Source of the DNA: Sphagnum compactum
Taxonomy: Eukaryota > Bryophyta > Sphagnopsida > Sphagnales
Reading direction: 5' to 3'
Length of the DNA stretch: 64,000 nt
Assembly (NCBI GenBank): GCA_965153455.1
Contig: OZ234500.1
Location: forward strand, 11,904,001-11,968,000
In this document: piece by piece, positions 35,470 through 47,860 of the stretch
How positions within the stretch are numbered: position 1 is the stretch's first letter
How the letters are laid out: each line of letters opens with the position of its first letter
Notes under the pieces: generated by a model
Database searches by the model: none
The model's input: the letters and a program-made list of their open reading frames with translations, nothing else
Told to the model about the DNA's origin: nothing
Made by a program: the position numbers and the translations under genes

Positions 35470-35890
35470 TGACATATCCTTGCTTATAGAAAAAAACATC
35501 TACCTTTTAGAATTTCTTCCTTGTGATTGTCTTTCAAGGCTAAGTTGCCTTGATACATTGAATAATAATGACTCCTCTCTAGAAAGGAATATTGCACCAA
35601 CATTACTTGGAGTGGTTGGTGCATTTGGCATTGCCCTTCATGCATCCAACACAGTTCCATATTCATTTATGCTAATGTACTCCCCATAGGTGTCTAGGAA
35701 CACACACTTATTCCATGGCTCCTTATGCAATATAACTTTCCACCATAGGTTGGAAGAATCATCATAATAAAAAACTTGTTCGACTTGTGATGGTAAAACA
35801 ATTCATTGCCATTCACCAACATATGTGGAAAGTTGACCATTAAAAATCCGACCTCATCTCGTTTATCAGTTGGATTACCCCAACTATATA
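35470..35890 (-). pseudogene. CACTA transposase (TnpD-type) C-terminal remnant, copy A
   Basis: The minus strand reads MLVNGNELF, then WWKVILHKEPWNK, VFLDTYGEYISINEYG and RAMPNAPTTPSNVGAIFLSR across frame changes. This is the C-terminal tail seen in plant CACTA transposases, where a QV.QVFY..D.S.P.W.VVLHKEP block follows the catalytic region. Everything upstream of this tail is deleted. A frame shift near 35,800 and a stop near 35,640 make it inactive. Confidence 0.6.
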
Positions 35891-35929
35891 ATTATGGTTA
35901 ATAATTAATAAATAGGGCTAGAGCTGATT

Positions 35930-37090
35930 GATAATTAAGGCAAGGCCATATACATTATGTGATGGCCATTTGCACAAATTAGGACCTGATGGAATGTTGA
36001 ATTAGTGTTGAACACCCATTGAATCCTTTAAAGTTGTGGAAGAGTTTCATGAAAGACCAGTTGGAGGTCACTATGGCAATAACACAACAATGAAAAAAAT
36101 CATGTTGACAGGTTACTAGTGGCCGATTATTCACAAAGATGTTGTTGACTTGTGTCAAAAGTGTGACATCTGTCAACAACTAGAACCTATGTGGCGAAGT
36201 GGCAAGGGACCGCCCAAACTAGTTATGGCATATGAACCCCTTATGAAGTGGGGTTTAGACTTTATGGGACCTATTAAACCCACAACTAAGATCACTGGTA
36301 ATCAATATGTTATTGTAGCCACTTACTACACCACTAAGTGGGTGGAGGCTAGGGCACTTAGGGATAACATAACAAAAAACACTGCTAAATTCATTTATGA
36401 AAATATCATAACTAGGTTTAGGTGTCCCACCCATTTTATTAGTGATCAAGGAAACCATTTCATTAACAAAACTATTGAAGTGTTAGTGGTAGAGTTTATG
36501 TTGTAAATCACAAGTCAACCAACTACTATCCCCAAAGAAATGGTCAGGCTGAATCGACTAATAAAACTTTGGGAAAGATTTTGGCCAAACTTGTTAATGT
36601 TAATCGCAACGAATGGGATGTTATGCTCTTTACATCATTATGGACATATCAAACAACATAAAGTGACTACACAATTTACACCTTCTGAATTGGTTTATGA
36701 CACTCAACCCATTGTGCTAGCTAAATTTATGGTTCCTATTAAAAGAATGAGGGATGTACCAACAAAAGACCTTAATCAGGCCATTCATGTAAAAATGGAA
36801 GATCTCATTTGATTGGATGAAGAACATTGGTATGATAGTGAAAACATTAATCATATACAGTTACTATAAAAGGAAAATTGGGATGAAAAAGGGAAATTCA
36901 AAAGCATCTATGAGGGTGATTTAATCGTATGGATGCCTAAATCAAAGGAGGTAAATTTAAGTTACCTTGGAAGGGTCCCTATAAAATGCATAAAGCTTTC
37001 AATAACAACATTGTTGAATTAACTACTCTAGGTGATGATGAGGTAGAAAAAGTAAACATCAACAGATTAAAAGAATATCATTCTAAAAAT
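35930..37090 (+). pseudogene. pol: Ty3/gypsy integrase remnant
   Basis: The RNase H-integrase linker reads LIIKARPYTLCDGHLHKLG. The zinc-binding HHCC module follows (EEFHERPVGGHYGN, then LCQKCDICQQ at about 36,150-36,180). The catalytic core has WGLDFMGPIKP (first Asp), FISDQGNHF (second Asp) and, after a frame change near 36,505, PQRNGQAESTNKTL (Glu), so all DDE residues are still readable. The C-terminal part ends with GDDEVEKVNINRLKEYHSK. Stops at 36,118 and 36,811 and the frame shift inactivate it. The intact enzyme would insert element cDNA into the genome. Confidence 0.75.
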
Positions 37091-37154
37091 GTGGTAATCA
37101 ACATTATGGTGGTCAATGTCCAGGTCAAAAGATATCTTAATTGGTACCATTGAG

Positions 37155-37777
37155 GTAGGACCTCCACTGTTGTACTTAAAAAATTATTTAGGCTTGTACC
37201 CAAACCTAAAAGACTACCATGGACAGATTCCATACCTAAAATTGTAGATGATGATCGTTTTTGGACAAAGGAAGAAAGATCAAGAAGTAGTGAGAAAAAG
37301 GTAAGAAGTAGTGGTTACAAAGCTAAACTTAAAAAAAGAAAATCATTATATCCTACCAACTATGCCTTGAGAGAAAAAGGCCATAAAGAAGGTTATTTAC
37401 AACCACCTAACCTAGACCCCACAAGGAAAAATAAAGAGGCTATCACTAGGATATTAAAGAATCCATTAAATGAATTATGGCCGATATGGCCTTTCGATAT
37501 TTTACTGAGCCCTAAAAAGTTAGTGGAATTGAAGAAAATCAAGCAACGATACTACTTGTGGAAGAAGTGCTCTTGGAAAGACAATGAACATGTAAGTGAA
37601 TGGAATGCCCAAGCTAGAGAAATTGTTAAACAACGAAATCAACGTAGAATTGAGAGGTCTATAGAGCCGCATAAAGTTTGGTTCAAACCTAGTATAGGAA
37701 AATTTAGTGGCAAAGCAATATCTGAAAAGCAAGAGAGAACACGATTTGTATCTAGTTTTGTAGGACCAAACCATTGA
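37155..37777 (+). pseudogene. Extra open region of the gypsy element, unknown, very basic
   Basis: About 208 codons are open without a stop, from after the TGA near 37,150 to TGA at 37,777, with no early ATG. The product is rich in Lys/Arg, with blocks such as RLVPKPKRLPWTDSIPK, RFWTKEERSRSSEKKVRSSG and WNAQAREIVKQRNQRRIERS. It lies directly after integrase, where plant gypsy elements may carry a C-terminal extension or a start of another ORF. No chromodomain was recognised. Function unknown. Confidence 0.4.
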
Positions 37778-38299
37778 AGAGTTGTCTGTAAGCAAGGAGT
37801 TCGTATAGAAATAGTGAAGAGGAAACAAGTGATAATGGAAATAGTAGTTTTGAAATAACATTGCCTACAAGTAAAAGAACATTTAAACCCCACGGCACTT
37901 GTTTTGGAGAACAAAAATGAAGAGATAAATGATGTTGTGAAGCAAATGACATATAGCCAGAGAACTTCCAAGAGATTTCCGAGGAGCATCATGAAAAAAA
38001 AATTTCTGGTTGTGGCATTACTTAGTTACGATGGGAATGCCTAAAAAAAAAGCAGTAGAAGAGGTTGGTTCTTAATATTTCAAGGAAACAACATTGTCTA
38101 AAATTATCATGTTACGATAAGGGTTTGATTATCTGTTTATAAAAATATACAAGGAACTATCGGAACCACCTTACTAGCACTACATTGATGTTTTCTATAA
38201 CTAGGAGTTTAATTTGTATAAGGAGCAAATTTTTTATGTTGGAGAGATTAAGCATGAGTGTGAGACCAACACTAGCATGACTTTTTTGAACAATAACAA

Positions 38300-41060
38300 A
38301 GAAGGATCAAACCAGTAGAAAAGTTGTCGATTGTGGTTGAGCTAAGGAAAATGACTTTCTTGGGATGCATTCACAATAGTATTTAGGCCTTAGACACTCA
38401 GGAAGAAGCATGGGCCAAGAAAGAAAGTCTTGCGTCATTGAAGAAATTTGATTGGACTCACATCAATGAACCTCTTGTGAAGGAATTGATTTGCAGCTTC
38501 GACTATGACAACCAGTACGTCAAGTTGGAGAGACAACATATTGACATAGGTGAGGAAGGCATAGCAAAAGTGTTCAAACTACCACGTGGAGGATTGATGG
38601 CAAGAGCACGAGAAGGGTACAATGGTGTTGCTGCCACTTATTTCACAAGAACACAACAAGATCACTATGTCTTCAAGTCATGGTATGTGATTGCCCAAAT
38701 TAACGAGAAGGCAAGAGTCGGAAGATTGGAAGCATTGATAAAGATTCTGACATTTCATCAAGGCAACAGTTTGCCCTTAGTTATCTAGTTTTTGTGATGT
38801 TAGCTACTGAAAAGGAGTCAATTAACTAGGTAGCATGGTTTTTCAGAAGCTACAGAATGAATTAATAATGGTTTAGCATAAGGTTGAAAAGTCAACTAGT
38901 ACCCTAATTGGACCCATTCTGACAATAATCGGGTATTTTTACCAAGAACAATTTGCCAAGGAACGAGGAAGTCTTGCAGGAAAAAAGAAACTCCATAAAT
39001 AGAAGGAGAAAATCATTGTGGATGTCAATGCCATAATGCTGGAGAATAGGAAGAAAAGGAAAGGAACATCATCAATAACTTTAAACAAAGTGATTACAAA
39101 GGTATCATTACCTCAAGAGGGGGATACTGGTCAGATTATTTGCAAGACTACTGAAGATATTAATAAACCCACTACAAATGTCGATAAGCCTATTGCCATA
39201 TCCACTGTTGTGAACAAAGCTATAAAAGTAGATATTGAAGAAGGACAAAATCTGACGGATGTTGACCCAAAGCAGATTCTTGAAGTAGAAGTGTTACAGG
39301 AAGAAGTGGTTGAAGATTAGATTGTACGTCAAAAGATGATGTGGTGGTGATCATCAACCAAATGAGAGAAAGGGTACATCTACAAGAGGATCCCTACCAT
39401 TAATAGTTGGAAAGGGAGATTTTGTAATAGGAGGTGGAAAAAAAAATCCTAGAGCAACAACCATTGGAAATTGTACAACAAAATGGCCAAGAGAATCTAC
39501 AACCACTAGAAAAGAGAATTATACCATAGAGTGAGCAAAGGATCTTATCACAGCAAGTAAAAGAGAGCCAGCTCCATCATGACTTAAGAAAAGATGGTGT
39601 TGCCATAATGAATAAAGCAAAAGGAGTGGGAGAGGTGAGTGACATTGATGTTGATAATGAATTGAACTTTGTGGTAGATCAACTCAAGGAGATAGCTCCC
39701 AGAATTGGAGGTAGGAAATGTTTTATGATAGCACAAATCACATAGTTGCAGAAGGAAAATGATACATTAGCAAAGCGATTGGAAGAAGCAGAGAGTCAAT
39801 TGTTGAACCAAGCACAAAAACAAAAGTTGGAGCAGCAACAGAAGAACATGGAAGAGAAGGTATTAAAATTCACAACTCATAGTGAATCTTTGATAAAAGA
39901 GAAACAACAATCTAAAATGAAAATTGCTGAGTTAAAGAAGAAAAACAACCTATTAAATGCAGATTTGGCACGAAGAGAGTTAGCCAAAGTGGAAACAGAA
40001 CAAAAGCTAGAAGAGACAGTCGAGAGACTAAAAATAACATCATCTTCCCATTCTATGTTGACTTGTAATTGAAGCTTTTGTACTTCAATTTCAGCCATCC
40101 ATACTTCTTTCTAAAGTTTGTTTACTTTTGCCATAAGCACCACGCAGTTTTGGTAATGAGTGTGTTGAGTTCATTCAGCCATTTCCTTTTGAAAAACTAG
40201 TTCACTTTCCTGTTCTTGCATTGCCTTTTCCACCTCCTTTACTCTTTCCTCCATATTCCACTGCTCAACCTTGAGGATTTGAATTTCTAGTCTCTATTGC
40301 CTTATTTCTACATCTTCTCTCAGCAAAAGTTCTTCCTACTCTTCTATAGTTTTCCTCTCCACACAAATGGCATTTCGTAATTCCTCTCCTTGACGATCTA
40401 TCTCAGAATTTATAATGTGTGATTCCAAGTTCTTTTCTTATATTATTTTTATGGTAGCATCATCTTCAATTTCATCACCTAGTGTTATTCGTTGATATGC
40501 CACGTCCAAAGCACTAACATAGCCTTTGCTTTGTTCAAAATGCCACCTCTTGAATTTAGTTTTAGCCTCCTAATTCCATAGGACCTTCTTTAATCAATTG
40601 GCAAATCAAGCCGAATGGAGGCTATTCTAGATCATGTGGAAAGTAAGGCCAGGACTCAACTTGAGAAGTGGAAGCAAGTTATGGATGATTGCTAGGAATT
40701 GGCATGTTTCACTTACGTTGCATATCACGCCATGTCCTCTATTATCTGGAAGACTATCAAAAATGAACAAACCAAATATTCTGCTTAGGAAGCACATTTA
40801 GGAGTGGACAAACTATCCCTACGGGAAGCCATCTTGAGAATAAGGCACTTGGTGGAAAAGCTATCCAAGCAACCACGTGTTGGTAAGCTAATTCACTAGC
40901 AACAATGTTTACCACATCTTACGAAGATGGAGGAGATCGGTAAGAATTTGTGGAGGCAACAAATTACACACACCAAGGAAGGGACAGAGTCTTTTGATAG
41001 TGAAATTGATGACTTCTTCACTCCAACACAATTTATACATATTGCCCAAACATGAGGTTC
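38300..41060 (+). pseudogene. Third ORF of the gypsy element (Athila-like downstream ORF), broken
   Basis: An open part (38,438-38,788) reads MKKFDWTHINEPLVKELICS, DIGEEGIAKVFKLPRGG and DHYVFKSWYVIAQINEKARV. The layout recalls the downstream ORF of Athila-type elements and the related putative plant transposon protein family. A second open part is acidic (39,018-39,320). A third (39,746-40,060) is a heptad-rich coiled coil (LAKRLEEAESQLLNQ, KIAELKKKNNLLNADLAR). After an inverted segment (40,062-40,600) plus-strand coding resumes: MEAILDHVESKARTQLEKWK, REAILRIRHLVEKLSKQP, DSEIDDFFTPTQFIHIAQ. Many stops. Not a confirmed envelope protein: no signal peptide or membrane anchor was seen. Confidence 0.5.
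40062..40600 (-). pseudogene. Inverted coiled-coil segment inside the third ORF
   Basis: The minus strand encodes, with a few stops, FEQSKGYVSALDVAYQRITL, LESHIINSEIDRQGEELRNA, VEQWNMEERVKEVEKAMQEQ and VWMAEIEVQKLQLQVNI. It is the same style of coiled-coil protein as the plus-strand coding on both sides. The plus strand of this stretch has no comparable frame. The simplest reading is a small inversion within the ORF. Confidence 0.5.
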
Positions 41061-41162
41061 CAGGAGTTAGGAACGTATTAATGAAATAAGACATTTTTTG
41101 CAATGTGTAGTTAGAATGTATGTGCAAATGTGTGGGGACACTACAACACTAAGAGGGGGATA

Positions 41163-41629
41163 ATGTATGGGAAATACTTAGGTGTGTTGGTAGAAAATAG
41201 AATTATTAGACAAATATTTTGGGAAATGTCAAACTGTAGCATATCGAAATCCACTGTGACAATATGATAGACAAATAGTGGTAATAGATAGTAAGTTCAC
41301 TGTGTTGACATGACAAATAGACAAATTAATTGCCTACTGATATGACATGAAGCGGTTACAACCGTTTCTTGTAACTGCCAAGGGGCATATCAATATAGTG
41401 GTGAAGTCGTCACAAGAGATTTAGGGAGAATATGATGGGGATTATTCTAAACAAGCATGGTATTGTCTTTGAGTGAAAAGACTACTTTGTGAGGGAAGCT
41501 CGGCATGTATGTTTCATGATTTATGGAAGCTTGAGTATTTTCCCAACTGTTATTGATAATTTCAATTCAATAATGGCATAAAGGTAAAATGTAGTTCTTC
41601 AGCATTAATAAGAAATTCTCCAACAATAA
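41163..41629 (+). mobile_element. Probable 3' LTR of the gypsy element
   Basis: It begins TGTATGGG directly after the purine-rich tract aagagggggataa and may end at ...ttctccaaca near 41,629, giving about 467 bp with TG...CA edges. No second LTR in the window matches it, so the right edge is provisional. Confidence 0.4.
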
Positions 41630-44600
41630 TTCAAATGTCCTAGTTAATATTTTTACGTGGTATTTATATTAATGGAATTAGACAAGAATCCAGAGTAGTG
41701 CAAAAATGTATCACTAACATTACTGCTTTAATCAATGATTTTGAAATTTTCATAATTGATATTAATATAATAGCCAATTTGTGATGAAAAACCTTGGTAT
41801 GAGTATGTTCTCATTTTCAAATGTTGAACTTTGAAATTGACAATGCACATGATAGAATACGGATGTGGCTCTTTCAATAAGACAAATTAAACATTTTTTG
41901 TAATTTTATTTGGTAATGTTGTTACAACAACTCCCACCATATTTGGTGTTCGGCCCTCCAACAATATTTTTCCATGCAAGACAATTTATTTAATGATCCC
42001 AAGTTTCACCCACAAACATGAAATTGAAAGCTCGGCACCTACATATCAACTGGACCAATTAATATATTTGGCCAATGAAGACCGGTGTTAAATTATGTTG
42101 TGGCTTTTGCTAGCTTTCACATATTGAGCAAAAATGTTGAACTTGACCCATTTTCATTAGCACATTGGGCAAATTATTATTAATCTTCCTTCAAAAAATG
42201 TTGTATAATGTGTTGGTGGAGATGTTCTTATGATTTCAAATACATAATCTTACATTGCATGATTTTTAATCGGTTATGCAAATAATATTAACCTTTAATA
42301 AGTTTTTTTATATACCAAACCAATGTATATATGTCTTGGAGATTGGTACTACAAGATTTGGTATTTGCAAAGAAAATTATATATTTGGATGCCATATTTA
42401 TATTATAAACTCATTACTAGTGTGCAAAGTTTTTTTTTACTGGCAAAATTTCATTAAAAAAATTTGAAATAAAAAGAGGTTGATTTTGGAGGTTTCTAGT
42501 CACAAGAAGTGAGAAAAAAAATTCAAATTGCTAGATTTGTATGCTTGGTTTTCATTGTGTAGCTAAAAATATAGAAGGTTGATTAAATATTTATTTATGA
42601 TTTATAACTAAATTTGGTTGAATCTACCCAGGGATGATTATCACTTTTTGTACATCTTCTTATGGATGATTACCACTTTGGCTACAAACAAAAATTCCTA
42701 AGAAAAACACTATTACTGTGATGTTATTTGTGGTCTCTAAATTTTTTAAGTGCCTCTATACTAGTACCAATCTAGGGTATAAAACATTGATACCAATCCA
42801 ACTGGTTGTGTTGTTGCAACAAATTATTATAATTCCAACTAGAGCTCTTCCAAGCAAGGATGCAAGAAGAAGAGGAAATTGAAAGAAATTTTATGTTGAA
42901 TTGAAAAGATTTAGAAAATTAATGCCATCACCATTACATCTATAATATCTGACTACAGTTCATTGTTTTTATTTCAATTTCTTGATATCTACAAGTTGCT
43001 ACACATGTTGGGTGGAGGAGGCACTATTGGCAACTAATGTGATTATTTCATAAGTACATTTGGCACATGTTTTATTATTTTGTGCTAGGATCTTGGCACC
43101 CAAGAAAAACATTGGGTAGCATAAAATGGCGATTTAAAAAATTGAGATGTGTGATAAATAGGCTACTTGGATTTCTCCCTTATAAGAAAATTGGCAATTC
43201 ATTTGCATTCATGTAGGTGAATTGGCGAACATGTACAATATGTGGCAATGCAACAATTTTCTGTTGATTATACTTGCACTTGAATGCCATAAACAACACC
43301 TTCAAACTTACAAACAAGGCCCAGGGATCAAACCCCAATCCTTTCAAATCTCGCCCATTGCAAGAAATGATATTGCATATTTATGGGTTCACAAGTGGGT
43401 TTTTTTATTCACATAGTCAAAGAAAAAAATGATGTTGCAAGAAATGATAACTCACACTTCTAGGCATGTAAGTGGTTTTTTTATTCACATAGGTGAAAAA
43501 AAACCAAATGATATTTCAAAAAATGATATTGCACATTGGTGGGCCCAAAAGTGTTTTTTTTTTGTATTAACATAGGTGAAGAAAAAAAAAATTGCAAGAA
43601 GATATTGTAATACCTTTATCATTTTGGCAACAAATTGTTGAACATTTATTTAAATTTGAAATTTCAACTTTGGCACCTGGTTTTTTAATTCTAAATTTTT
43701 TGGTAGGTAATGGTTATACAAAATAATAAACAAGGTTTTAGTAGTGTTATGGAATAGTCTACTATGTTTAGACCTCAGTTTTAAGTCACTGTCATGGAAG
43801 GTTTATAGTTCAAAATTTAATAGTTGAACTTTTTAATTCAATAAAATTTCAACACAAATAGTTAATAATTTTTTAAAAGTTCGAAAAAATGAAAAATAAT
43901 TTAATTTATGCCGAAAGAGTAAAGGTACTACAATAATTCACACTTTTGAGCCCACAAGTGATTTTTTAATTCACATAGGTAAGCCTCGCAAGTGGCTCTT
44001 TTGACTCACACATGAAAAGAAATGATATTGCACACTTGTAAAGGGCGAAAACACAATAAGGTGAGTCACTTTTGTTCAAAAAAGGTGATGTATAACAAGT
44101 ATTATAGTACGTAGTAAACTAAAATCTTGATGGCATCCTTTGGCTAACCTAAACACAAGCAAAAAACTTTAGAATTTACACAACAACATTTTCAAACTCA
44201 AAGTTCATTTTGAGTAAAAATTAGTCTAGATCCAATGGTTAGATGAAGAGGATTGAATAAAATCAATGTACATAGAATGTATAATTTACAATTTTTCAAC
44301 AACCATAGGGCCTCATGTTTGTGATCCATGAAACATTGCCAAACAAAAGAAACTGAAAAAATAATGCAATGCCCATTCATAAAATCTCCTTCTCTTTGAT
44401 ATGGTAGTGGTTATTTTCCTACAAGGAAGATATTCTTATGCATTCATTAAAACACACTTTTTTTGAATGGAATTTCGTCTAAAAACTTTAAATTTTAAAA
44501 TTATCCTAGATTTAATTGATGTATATCAATATCATACACCATAAAAAAATTCACCCATGAATTCCATCCACAACCTTAGTTTTGAAGTATATATTCAAAA

Positions 44601-46300
44601 TTTCAAATTTTGTGATGGGTATTATTTGGTCACAAATATATTCCATACGTTCAAACTTTTCAATGGTTGTTGAAATTTCCAAAATAATTGATTAGATTAA
44701 GTCTAAAGCTAACCAAATATACTTAAACCAAGTAAAAATAATCCAAGATGTGATGTCCATATGTTATCAAAAGTTTTAATTGTTGAAAGATTATAATTGT
44801 GACTACAATTTTTGGGGGCCTTTGTGTGTTTTCACTTTAAACGCACAAGTGGTTTCTTTTATTCACATAACTGAAGAAAAAAATGGTCAGTAATAAAAAA
44901 CACAAAAAACAAACGACAAAAAAAAAAACCCTAAACCTTAAAAATCCAACTTAAATCCCTACTTTGGAATTGGAATTAGAGTTCAATTCAGTTGGATCGA
45001 ATAAAATCACAACTTGGAGCCAAACCACGAGTTTGGTTTTAGTTTAAAAACTTCTAGAAGTAGGGTCAATTTAGCCTTCATTCCAAAACTTCAATGAATT
45101 TTCTTGATTTTGATTTTACTTGATTATCAAAAGTGAACCAATCTAGATAAGTCCCAATAATCTGGATCTAGAGCTGTTGGGTACTTGGCTAACATTGGTA
45201 ATGACATTAAATTGTTTTACTAGAAGCTTTGACGAAACGTGGTGAAAAAATGTATGTAAAGAGATGATGACGATATGTTTATATTCATAACTAAGCAAAT
45301 TGAAAATGGGAGGAGTTGCTAGAGACGAGCCACTCTCCTCTTGTGTCCAAAGTGCGATGAACCCTAACTTCAATGGCTAGGATCCTAACAACTAAGATTT
45401 TTTAATTTCTATGCAGGGGTGTCACAAGGCAACTTTCTAAATGGCAAATTGGTAAAATTTGGTTAGATAATAAAAACTTTGTTGGTGATTGAATTATGTA
45501 CAGGTTCATTGTATCTTAGATTTTACATTAACTTTTAATGTTGTACATGGATTTGCAAGAAGGAACAACATTAAACCCCCCACCCCCACCCCCACACACA
45601 CTATGACCAGTGTTATTTTTAAGGAAAATTTTAATGCAGCCAAAGTGGCAATCGTCCATAGAAAGATGATTTGATCTTAGCATATAGATATACCATGTAT
45701 TGGTCATTTTGGGACATTAGGGTAAAAAGACCCATCACCAAGCATAGGCCGGTCATCGAACGTCCATCTAGTGCGACATAGGGCTTATGTGAAAATAGAA
45801 TAGTTCTTATGTGCATTCACCTTTTAACCTATCACTAAACACTTGGTTCAAAATAATTTTGTTCTAAGTTTTTCGTATTGTTGATCGACTATTAAGTTTT
45901 AGTGTTCAGTTTTAGGGATTTTGGTGACCATGTTTGTAAAAAGTTTGAATAAATTTACAAGGGACCCGTTTGGTGATGGGTGATTAGCTAAATTTCATTA
46001 GGGAAAGGGGGAAACATAAATTATTTTCAATGTTTGGTTATAGCAAAAAATTGGGCTAGTTTTGCAAGGGCCCCATGTTTGGTGTGGAAATAAAAACTTG
46101 GTGATAAGCAATTGAACTTAACAGTACAAGGAGAAGAAGTTTGGTGATGGGGTTTACAAGTCATGGTAAATATCACACAATTGCCCATATACAAGGTTTA
46201 AGATTTACACGAATCTAAGGGATACTGAAATCCTTTACATTAATTGGAGAAGCCTTCCTAATTTCCCCCCAATTTTGTGCATATCCCAATCCTGTCAAAA
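41630..46300. other. Non-coding repeat-rich DNA inside the inverted segment
   Basis: No gene was recognised. A diverged copy of the dispersed repeat found upstream of the peroxidase lies at 42,550-42,720. The tandem repeat at 43,361-43,606 has weaker relatives at 43,925-44,040 and 44,825-44,885. A C/A-rich run is at 45,575-45,600. Confidence 0.4.
43361..43606. repeat. Tandem repeat, ~78-bp unit, about three copies
   Basis: The phrase caagaaatgatattgcaca, with variants, starts near 43,361, 43,438, 43,517 and 43,595. Each is followed by an aagtggg + poly-T + attcacataggtgaag + poly-A pattern. Confidence 0.65.
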
Positions 46301-47099
46301 CACTAGAAGAGAAATTGGGGTTTTCAACTATGGTTTAAACTACATTTCAACTACATTTTGAAGTTGAAAACATCATTTCCATTTATAAAACGTTTTTTTA
46401 GTTCAAAATCACATTTTCAACTACCTACCAAAATAGTTGACAATGTTGACTTGAACCCACAACATAGTTGAAGCCTACCTACATGTGTCAATTTTTCAAT
46501 TAACATTGAGGTGATAACATTTTAGTTGAAAGCAATGGACCATTTTAGTTGACAAAACATTTTCAACTATTAGATGAAGTTCATCCACCTTTGTCCAAAT
46601 CTCAAAGTTGAACTTTCAATTATTTTCCAACTTCATGAATTGTTCTACTTATAATTATGTTTAGGTAAATAATTTAAGTAATAGTTTGTTGACACATGTC
46701 CTTACATAAAATTATGTGTAGGCTAAGTCTAGGTATGTAGGTCCACCTAGAAATAAATAGGTAGGTATCTACTTACTAGGCCTACCTATTTATATAAACC
46801 TCCTTAACCTAAACCTAGGTAGGTAGGTAGGTAGGTAAGCAAGTAGGCCAAGGTAAATAAGTAGACCATAGTGTTATTTAGGCTTAAAGTAGAAAAGTAA
46901 GATTCATATAATCATTTTTTTCACCATGTGGCCTTTAAGGTCAAACCTTTCTTATTAGTTTGTCTTAAGTGCCAACATCACATTTTGAAAACACTTTGTT
47001 CATCAACTTCATTATGTAGTTTACAAATTTGGAGGCTATGACAAACAATATGGGATAAAAATTATAGTCACACTCTAGTTGATATTTTGTCTCAAATGT

Positions 47100-47860
47100 T
47101 TTAAAGAAAGCATTTAAAACCTTATCTAGTTTGAAACCCCATATTTTTTTCATTTAAAATTTAATTTGAGTGATCTAAAAAACTATGGGTGCGCCAATTA
47201 TTGATTTACAAGACTTCTATGAACCAAATGCAATAAAGTAGTGAGAAAATAATTTAATATCAAAACCTAAAACTGTGATATTTTGTTTCAAATGTTTTCA
47301 GAAAAGAATTTAAAACCTCTCTAGTTTACAACTTCATATCTTTTTCATTTTCAGTCCATTTTGAGTGATCTAAAAAGCTATGGGTGCAATAACCAACAAT
47401 CTACAATATCTTTTTGATCTTAAAATGCAACAAAGCAATGGGAAAATAGTTTAATTTCAAATTCCAAAACTAAGTTTTATTTGAAATGTTTTGAAAAAAA
47501 CTTAAAACCTCTCTAGTTTGAAACCCCATATTTTTTTCATTGTAAGTTCATTTTGAGTGATTTAAAAAGCTATGGATGCACCAACAAGCGATTTATAATA
47601 CTTTTTTGAACTTCAAACGCAACAAAACAATGAAAAAAAACTTCAATGTCAAAATCCAAAACTGTGATATTTTGTTTGAAATGTTTTGAAAAAAAACTTT
47701 AAACCTTTTTGGTTTGAAACCCCATATTTTTTCATTATAAGTTCATTTTGAATGATTTAGAAAACTATGGTGCCAACTAGCAATCTACAAGACGTTTTTG
47801 AAATCCAAATGCAATTGAACAATGACAAAAACAATTTAGTTTCAAAATTCGAAACTATTT
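47100..47860. repeat. ~195-bp tandem array in the inverted CACTA half, about four units
   Basis: The phrase gtttgaaaccccatattttt, with variants, recurs at about 47,137, 47,327, 47,523 and 47,718. Each is followed by cattttgagtgatttaaaaa and gctatgggtgcacc. Confidence 0.7.

Larger units (their letters stand above)
34066..35914 (-). mobile_element. CACTA (En/Spm) element, 3' half, split by inversion
   Basis: It starts with the CACTA terminus CACTAGGAAAGAAAGGTCAT at 34,066, preceded by TTT. It is collinear with 59,420-60,509 of the complete CACTA copy. Homology stops at 35,914, after aataaata; the matching point in the full copy is 60,509. The next base of the full copy (60,510) corresponds to 49,445 in the inverted half at 46,301-49,445, so these are two halves of one element. 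It contains a 782-bp insertion (34,516-35,297) and the transposase 3' remnant on the minus strand. Confidence 0.8.
35915..41629 (+). mobile_element. Ty3/gypsy element, integrase to 3' LTR, separated from its RT by inversion
   Basis: The plus-strand order is linker and integrase (35,915-37,090), an extra open region (37,155-37,777), a third ORF with coiled coil (38.3-41.06 kb), a purine-rich tract (ctaagaggggga, 41,150-41,161) and a probable LTR from 41,163. Gag, protease, RT and RNase H are absent upstream because the element breaks at 35,914/35,915. The missing RT/RNase H piece lies at 49,446-50,240 on the opposite strand. Confidence 0.75.

Noticed and set aside
37520-37992. Minus-strand frames of 113-117 codons over the gypsy extra ORF
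   Set aside because: They are antisense shadows of the plus-strand basic open region, rich in Phe/Ser/Leu as expected from the reverse of Lys/Arg-rich coding.
43310-43345. B-box-like GGTTTGATCCC on the minus strand
   Set aside because: Imperfect B box, no A box at suitable distance, and it abuts a simple tandem repeat; too weak to call a SINE.
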